DNA of 64,000 bases from Apophysomyces variabilis (taxonomy: Eukaryota; Mucoromycota; Mucoromycetes; Mucorales; Mucoraceae). The notes beneath the pieces were generated by a model. The model was not told where the DNA came from. It saw only the letters and a list, made by a program, of their open reading frames with translations, and ran no database searches. The first letter of the stretch is position 1. Each line of letters opens with the position of its first letter. The stretch is from contig MZZL01000393.1 of the NCBI GenBank assembly GCA_002749535.1, forward strand, positions 693,103 to 757,102, written 5' to 3'. A program made the position numbers and the translations under genes. Of this stretch, positions 57,625 through 64,000 are shown one piece after another.

Positions 57625-60114
57625 ATGTCGGTGGTGTGGGACAATCTGTCATGGTGGTGGCACAAACATGTCCGCTTTCTTGAATTACACTATTTATCAG
57701 TAGCCATTCTAATCTTTGTTGCTTCCGGACTCTTATACGCAGAGCCTGGCACTGACTGGAGTTACATTGATATCCTTTACATGTCAGCTACAGCAGTTAC
57801 AAACACTGGCTTGAATTCGCTGCCAATGTCATCTGCATCCCTCTATCAAACTATCCTACTTATGATCTTCTCAATCATTGGCAATAATATAATTGTATCC
57901 TACATTATTTTATTAGTCCGAAGGCATTACTTTTCGCTACGATTTGAAGACATCATCGCCTTTAACAAAGCACAGCGCCTTCGAGAAGAAAATAAATATC
58001 GACTAGAAAAAAGTTTAAGCAGTGCGGACGCTAAAGGAAAGCAACAGAGACAGTTCAGTATGGTCTCCTCGTTAATGAACCCGTTACATCGTCGCAGAAT
58101 GTCTATGATGTCAGTACAATCATTACCAGACGTAAGCAAGTCAGATAAAGATGATCTTCGTCGACGTAGACTTTCGTTGGATGCGAATGACTCGCAAACC
58201 AGCGAGCAGGCTCGAAAACTAGTTAATCAATTTCAAATGGAGAAGCAAGGTCAGCTTTTGGAGAGACAGTCCTCTAATGACAGCGCCTATGATGCACGAG
58301 ACTCGTTTATATCGGATATTCTTCCAGATGACTCGGAATATCGGTCAATTTCGTCTGCTACTTTCGGCGGCTTATCCTTACATACCCATGACCGTCCGCA
58401 TAATCTTCACTATATTGATACGTCAACCATTGTCGATGATCAGCCGACAGTCTCAAGTCCGCAAGCCATTGCTTTTGCAGAGAACATAGAGCGACAGCGT
58501 GAAATTGCCCGCCAGCGGCTGGAACAAAATAGACGCTACGAAGGGTTGCTTCAAAGCAATACTGAAGAACAGAGACAAATAACTAGTGATCCTTTATTGA
58601 GTGATGTGGAGAAAGAGGACCAAGAGATCCTGAAAATCATGCAAGAACCAATTGACAAGAGCCAGCTTACAAGGAAACAACGATGCCGTCTAGGAGGCGC
58701 CGAGTACCGAGCCATTGATATATTAACTCGACTTCTACCTATCTATTACTTCGGATTTATCATTATATTCGGATTTCTGTTACGCATATATATTGCGACA
58801 TCAGATTATGCACAAGAGGTTTTGAAAAACGCAAACGCTCTAGGTCCGGTTGATCCTTGGTTTTTCTCGTTTTTCACAAGTGTCTCCGCGATGAACAACT
58901 TTGGCTTGGTTCTTACTGACGGAAGTTTATGGCCCTTTCGCAAATCACCTACACCTCTTATCCTGATAGGGATCCTAATACTGGCTGGCAATACAGCATA
59001 TCCTATTTTGATCCGATTTATTGTCTGGGGCATGTACAAGTGTACACCAAGATCTAGAACTATACGACGAGAAGCATTACGATATCTTCTCGAACATCCG
59101 CGACGCTGTTACACTCTCTTGTTTCCGTACACTCAAACACGCTGGCTTCTGTTTTCCCTGTTGATTATCAATGCAATTCAAATCGTCTCATTCCTACTTC
59201 TTAATTTTTGGCTACCTGTGGTCAAGGATCTTTCATGGGGTCAAAGAATTCTCGATGCTTGTTTTCAGTCTGTGACGACAAGAAATGGTAACATTTTCTG
59301 CTTTAGTGGACGTTTTCAACTGACTAAAAGCGTGGAAATAGCTGCGTTTGTTGTTGTGGATATGATGGGCCTGAACCCAGGTTCTCAATTAGTATATATC
59401 GTTGCCATGTACATCAGCGTGTATCCTGTCATGATATCTATGCGTAATAGTAATGTCTATCAGGTAATTCTAGACCTCTTTGGATATCTTTTGGTGACTA
59501 TTCTTTAATAGGAACGAGCCCTTGGAATTTATCGAACTGAAGATGACGATTTTGATGACAGTCGATCGCTGGCTGGACCAGCGCTCAGATTAAAGCGATA
59601 TCCTACAATCAGCAGCGTCATGACGACGTCACGGAGAATACTGAAACGACCTGACTTCTTCGTTATTACACAAATTCAACGACAACTAACGACGGAGATC
59701 TGTTGGCTGTTTTTGGGCATTTTTGTCATTTGCATTGTGGAAGCACAGGCTATAAAAGAGCCATCCGCTGTCACCATGTGGTCTGTATTCTATGAATGTA
59801 TTTCAGCATTTGGAAATGTTGGGGCATCATTGGGATATCCAGATTCCTCAGTATCACAATCTGCTGAATACCATACACTGAGCAAATTGGTCATCATAGC
59901 TCTAATGTACCGTGGAAGACATAGAGGTATACAGAATATGGTATATGTTGCGTTACTGACTGATGTTCTCAAAGGTCTACCTGCTGCTATTGACCGTGCT
60001 GTGCTCTTACCTTCTGAACAACTTGAGCAACAAGAGGTTCAAGAGAATATATTCCGCAGACGCAACACCGTTATGTCGTGCGACAAAACGGGCTCTCTAT
60101 CTTCCACCATCTAG
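57625..60114 (+). CDS. Trk-type potassium transporter
   Basis: High-affinity K+ uptake at the plasma membrane. Exons 57625-59463, 59512-59926 and 59975-60114 give 797 residues from the ATG at 57625 (MSVVWDNLSWWWHKHVRF). The family's four M1-P-M2 repeats are visible by their pore loops: AVTNTGLNSLP, SAMNNFGLVLTDGS, SVTTRNGNIFCFSGR and SAFGNVGASLGYPDSS. The conserved MYRGRHRGLPAAIDRAVLLPSE is completed by removing the last, 48-nt intron. Between repeats 1 and 2 is a long hydrophilic cytosolic loop (about residues 110-360) rich in Arg/Ser/Gln, as in fungal Trk1. The third pore loop reads TTRNGN where most fungal Trks have STRTAG, a change worth noting. The two later introns lie inside conserved motifs. 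Confidence 0.93.
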
Positions 60115-60242
60115 ATATTTCCTAGATTCCTTTAAGTACTTTTTGAAGATATAGTTCCCCTTGTTGTACTAAGCAATAGTGGAGTAAATATAGTTCCTAT
60201 GCTGAACCATAATACCACCATTGCGAATCAATGAAAGTAAAG

Positions 60243-60584
60243 GAACAAACTGTGATGCGAATGAATAGGCGCAAGTGACATATATATATAGATTGCTTTT
60301 AACTTCTTTAGTTTGTGGAGATAATGAAACCAAGATATCGGCGCTTACACTTTTGAGTTTCAGCGGGTGCAGGGACGCTAAAGGGACACAATATAAGGGT
60401 TATATAACACCGCTTTGATCATTCTTTTACCTTGTACCCACGGTAAATATAAGCCTGCTTTTATTTTTCGTTCCATATTTGCTGCGGTCAAAGGCGTCTG
60501 ATTTGCGATTGAAAAAAGCAGTGATGCGACCAAGAGGAGAATTGCCTCAGATTCTCTTTCTTTCCCGTCTTTTATTCGTTTCTT
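60243..60584. repeat. long inverted repeat, left arm (342 bp)
   Basis: Complementary to 63478-63816 at about 95% identity by eye. Shared landmarks include gcaagtgacatatatatatag, ccaagatatcggcgcttacac and the stretch with ggtcaaaggcgtctgatttg. Read on the minus strand it contains an open frame KKRIKDGKERESEAILLLVA ending IVSL, also open in the right arm with only a few substitutions. The outer border shades off near gaacaaa with no clear target duplication. Confidence 0.88.
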
Positions 60585-61820
60585 TACTGCATTAACGATG
60601 TAAACGGCATCTAGTTTGCTTATTACTACTGTATCGATGTTATACTGCAATATGATTGGCTCGCTGTAATAATATAGCGTGCGCGAGGTTTATGCAGCGC
60701 TCTGAGCTACGACATATCAGTGCAGACGTTAAAAGAAGAGAAAAACACGGTTTGTAAAAGTAGCATAAAATGGATTTCATAAATAAAGTCCTTATATAAA
60801 CATGGTGCGAAACGGCATATTATGTTTCTCATGTGCAAATGCGGTTTGTGGAGCTAATGGCGGCAAACAAAGCGCTTGAAATGACCGAAATGGGTGTTGT
60901 TACTGTTTGGCAATTGACCAACACGGTGTCTGCTTTTAAGACAAAAGGCACAGAATATTAAAAAAAAGTAGCTTTTTTATTGTCTGTGAAAAAGGAGAAA
61001 GAAAGGCTATAAAAGTTGACGGGCAGTGCTACGTATTGTATACGGTTGCCGCGTTACTGGTGCCTATGGTTTCAAGTTTCACTATGCATAAACCGACGCG
61101 TTTATGTATGCTTTCCAGGAACAAAAGTGATGTACTTCATTGCTTCTCTGTTTCTGCTTTGTTTTTATACAAACCGATGCTAAGAACTACTTTTACAGAA
61201 CATTCAGCATTTTAACTGTTCTTAGACGAAGATGCAATCCCGATTCCACAGTGCGTAGAACATACTCATTTTGGTTGCTTTGTCTTTCCCTTTTTTTATA
61301 GAAAAGAAGTACAACATGTACAAGCCAGAGATGCAACTTGAATCTATGCTGATCTATGTCCGATCCGTTTTTGACTAACCTGGACATCCGTCCGTCATGG
61401 CTGCGTAAACCCAAGTACCTCATTAACTCCCCATTTGTTGTAATTCCATACAAGTTCTCTTTAAAAGCTAAACCAGTTATATCTGTAGTATACTAGAATT
61501 TTTTTCAATTTTTTCATTGATATTTTCATATAACGTTAATACTACTTCCTGCTATAGGCCCTATCGGCCCTGCTAATGCAGTAAATTGTTCAGTTGAAAA
61601 TTGGATTTTATTAGAATGCCAATGAGCACTTGCGCCATTCGGCCTATCTGCTCTAGCTAGATTGAAAAAGAGGTGAAAAGAACTAAAGAGAAGAAAGAAT
61701 TAAAAAATCCCTTGGGCTCTGCAGGGCAAAAAAATGATGAGAGAAAGGAATAGTGATACAAGTAAGAGGATTAGGGGAGCAACACTGGATAACATGGAGG
61801 GATGGGGAAAGAGTGGAGGA
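60585..61820. other. interior of the inverted-repeat element, left part
   Basis: About 1.2 kb with no recognised coding sequence. One minus-strand ORF (61193-61453) lacks motifs. It may include the 3'UTR of the LINE fragment to the right. Confidence 0.4.
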
Positions 61821-61822
61821 TG

Positions 61823-62535
61823 TTAAGGGAGCGAGTCAAGGAAAGAGTTGGTGGGGAGGAATACCAGTGATGCACTAGGAGGCTCTGATATCCATTGTAG
61901 AAAAAGGTTAGTTGTTGAGGATTCAGGAGTTATGTCATCTGGTGCGCGGCAGAGGCGGTCTATGTCGAGCAGTATGGAGGAGAGGGTGGGCCATATGCGT
62001 CGCCAGTAAAGTATTTGTTGTTGCGATTGAGGTGGGCGGGTGGAAAGCTGGTTTAGGGTGTAGGAGAGGGGGTAAACGACGACACCGGGTACGTTCAGTT
62101 TACTATGATACTGCAGACAAGATATCACGTAGGCACGGGAGAGCTGGGCTTGTTCAGGGCAGTTTCCACATGGCCAAGGCTTGCCAGTAGGCATACAACC
62201 GAGTCGCCAGCGGATACATCGGCTGCGTTCATGTCGAGTCATCGGGATCCATAGGATAGGGTGAATTCCTAGACAAGGCCGACAGGCTTTTAATAATATC
62301 ATTTTCGGGCCTGTATAATTGATCCAAAAGCGGTCATAAATAAAGGAGCGTATTTGGTTGCGAACCAACTTAGCATCCACTGCCGAGGTGGAGGGAGGGA
62401 GTCGGCGCCAGAGAGAATTTTCTTCAGTTGAGACCAGCGAAAGAGGCGGGAATGGTTGATAGGAGGGAGGAGAAGGAGTAAATTGTTCAAACAACAAGAG
62501 AGATAGTCGAAAGTCCGTTCCATTCGGCAGTCATA
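61823..62535 (-). pseudogene. LINE-type reverse transcriptase, C-terminal fragment
   Basis: The open frame contains RCIRWRLGCMPTGKPWPCGNC followed by SRAYVISCLQYHSKLNVPG and YPLSYTLNQL, then WRRIWPTLSSILLDIDRL. This Cys/His arrangement with R-x-I-R-W-R-L-G is the C-terminal region I associate with Mucoromycota LINE reverse transcriptases. The frame is closed by a TGA near 62535 and no RT catalytic (YxDD) core is present, so it is a 5'-truncated copy, as usual for LINEs. Its 3' end points left. Confidence 0.6.
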
Positions 62536-62639
62536 GAACAAAAAGTATAAAAGAATGTTTTCTGCTTCTTTTTCGCTTTTTCTATGTTTAAGTTAAGGTT
62601 AATTACAGGTTAGGTATTATTTGGTTTCTTTTTTCCTTT

Positions 62640-62958
62640 TTTTCTTTTTTTTTTTTTCGTTTTGGTCCTTTTGACCCCGTTAATAATAAAGATCCTGAGG
62701 ACCGATTGTGGCTGTTAAGTTTTATTGTTGTCCTTGGTCCCAATTGATTCCGACCTAATAAAGATTGCGAGGATCAGGGCAGTAATAATTTTTAAGTGTT
62801 GTGGTTGGGTTTGGGAGCGGGTGGCTCGAGGTGGCGCGCAAGGGCAAGTGCGGTGTGCTAGTGTGGAGGTGGTGCGGGGGACGTGGAGGCTGTTCCATGG
62901 CAGTGCCATGCCGAACTGCACCAGGTCCACGGCCGCACTTCGCCCATTCGCCGTGCAT
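62640..62958. other. pyrimidine tract and repeated aataaagat blocks
   Basis: A T-rich tract at 62622-62665 is followed by two similar blocks, aataaagatcctgaggacc (62685-62703) and taataaagattgcgaggatc (62757-62776). The G-rich stretch at 62800-62900 gives overlapping spurious ORFs on both strands. Confidence 0.4.
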
Positions 62959-63090
62959 GGGGAACTGCACCACATCGATACTCCGATTTACAAAAACATG
63001 GGGAACTGCATCATCTCCATGTTCTGATCTGATAGGGGAACTGCACCCCCACGATTCTTAATTTGATGAAGGGAACCGCACCTCCCACAC
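62959..63090. repeat. short tandem motif ggggaactgcacc, four degenerate copies
   Basis: The motif starts at 62959, 63000, 63035 and 63071, that is every 35-41 bp, with decreasing match (last copy gggaaccgcacc). It is next to a longer tandem repeat and inside the inverted-repeat element. Confidence 0.7.
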
Positions 63091-63450
63091 GAGTTTATAA
63101 AATTTATGTTAGCTTAATTTTTGCTTACAGTTTGGTTTAACCGAACTTACATTGAACGACATGCGCATTTCATTGCGCCTTATGCCAGTCATGTTCCGAT
63201 TCGGATCACCGAAACAACGCCGATTGCATCGTTCCACCTGCTATGCGGGTTTATAGACTTTATGTTAGTCTTATTCATCCCCAATTTACATTGAGGGAGG
63301 TTTGCACTTAGTCTGCGCCTTACAGCAATCATCTAGCCATTAGAACCACATAAAATGACAAATGCTAAACATACCGATGCAAAAAGATAAATCACCTCCT
63401 GAACGCCTTTATAACCTTAATGTTAGTCCTGTTTGCTTACAGCTTGCATT
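63091..63450. repeat. degenerate tandem repeat, about 155-158 bp period, three copies
   Basis: Copies begin near 63091, 63246 and 63404, each with a block like gttTATAaacTTtATGTTAG followed by a pyrimidine-rich stretch and a segment with ttacattga or cattacaga. The last copy is cut by the right inverted repeat. Divergence is high. Confidence 0.55.
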
Positions 63451-63477
63451 ACAGACTCACTCCCCCCTCTCTATGCG

Positions 63478-63816
63478 AAGAAACGAATAAAAGACGGGAA
63501 AGGAAGAGAATCTGAGGCAATTCTCCTCTTGGTCGCATCACTGCTGTTTTCAATCGCAAATCAGACGCCTTTGACCGCAGCAAATATGGAACGAAAAATA
63601 AAAGCAGGCATATATTTACCGTGGGTACAAGGTAAAAGAATGATCAAAGCAGTGTTATATAACCCTTATATTGTGTCCCTTTAGCGTCCCTGCACCCGCT
63701 GAAACTCAAAAGTGTAAGCGCCGATATCTTGGTTTCATTATCTCCACAAACCAAAGTTAAAAGCAATCTATATATATATGTCACTTGCGCCTATTCATTC
63801 GCGTCGCATTTTGTTC
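63478..63816. repeat. long inverted repeat, right arm (339 bp)
   Basis: Reverse complement of 60243-60584. The plus strand carries the matching open frame KKRIKDGKGRESEAILLLVA to IVSL (stop 63682-63684). Most differences between the arms are single bases, such as KE/KG and GL/GI changes, so the two were identical fairly recently or are still converting each other. Confidence 0.88.
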
Positions 63817-64000
63817 TTCCATTTCGTTTATGTATAATGATATTGTTACTGCCCAATGTTGGATCTGCCTTTACTCTATCCTTGCTCCTTATTCACCTAA
63901 TAGTGATATTGACTTGCAAGATTTGCGAGTCAAACGAGGTATTACCGACCGATACGGTCCATTGTGGGTATGCTACTTGCTTAAAAAATAACACTGCTTT
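63817..64000. other. right flank of the inverted-repeat element
   Basis: An open plus-strand frame at 63785-63991 (NDIVTAQCWICLYSILAPYS) has no recognised motif. It may be transposon or host sequence continuing off the window. Confidence 0.3.

Noticed and set aside
1..64000. CRISPR array, tRNA or rRNA genes
   Set aside because: No regularly spaced identical short repeats were seen and no tRNA cloverleaf or rRNA sequence was recognised, although weak tRNAs could be missed by eye.

Overview
This window is nuclear DNA of a filamentous fungus, most likely an early-diverging one (Mucoromycota, Mucorales-like). The reasons are dense genes split by many short GT-AG introns (about 40-130 bp, several of 48-60 bp), moderate GC, a conserved eukaryotic gene set (Cbf5, Dbp8, Pam18, Rad9, Trm112, proteasome alpha), and transposon proteins of a type I associate with Mucorales. 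No bacterial, organellar or viral gene order is visible. The genus cannot be named from sequence alone. For most genes the spliced model was checked by adding exon lengths to a multiple of three.

Layout. 1-6.1 kb (minus strand): 5' part of an RFX-type regulator running off the left edge, a complete six-exon cytochrome P450, and a four-exon endopolyphosphatase (Ppn1-like). 6.9-10.5 kb (plus): an HSPA12-like Hsp70 and the E2 enzyme UBE2H/Ubc8. 10.6-13.85 kb (minus): DNA ligase I. 14.5-15.75 kb: a decayed transposon-encoded TnpB/Fanzor-superfamily protein. 16.3-22.2 kb: two unknown low-complexity proteins around Trm112. 23.8-27.7 kb: a large Fanzor-like RNA-guided-nuclease locus, broken by stops and frameshifts, with three tandem hairpins just downstream. 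29.2-42.3 kb: Pho80-type cyclin, OHCU decarboxylase (minus), mitochondrial citrate synthase, Atg29, the Ebp1/PA2G4 homologue (minus) and the DEAD-box helicase Dbp8. 42.5-47.9 kb (minus): Pam18/Tim14, proteasome alpha-6, Rad9. 49.05-50.8 kb: an MFS transporter with a frameshift. 51-53.5 kb: a 172-bp MITE and broken transposon-like ORFs. 55.5-60.1 kb: dyskerin Cbf5 and a Trk potassium transporter. 60.2-63.8 kb: a compound mobile-element region bounded by 340-bp inverted repeats and holding a LINE reverse-transcriptase C-terminus and degenerate tandem repeats.

The host genes are unrelated housekeeping functions: DNA replication and checkpoint (ligase I, Rad9), ribosome biogenesis and tRNA/rRNA modification (Cbf5, Dbp8, Trm112, Ebp1), protein turnover (UBE2H, proteasome, Atg29), mitochondrial metabolism and import (citrate synthase, Pam18), and phosphate/potassium physiology (Ppn1, Pho80-like cyclin, Trk). 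They are not an operon or metabolic cluster. The accessory layer is transposon debris inserted between them: two or three remnants of TnpB/Fanzor-related genes, a Tc1/mariner-like MITE, a diverged 700-bp dispersed repeat in two copies (19.5 and 54.5 kb), and the inverted-repeat element at the right end. The most notable item is the Fanzor-like locus with its candidate guide-RNA hairpins.
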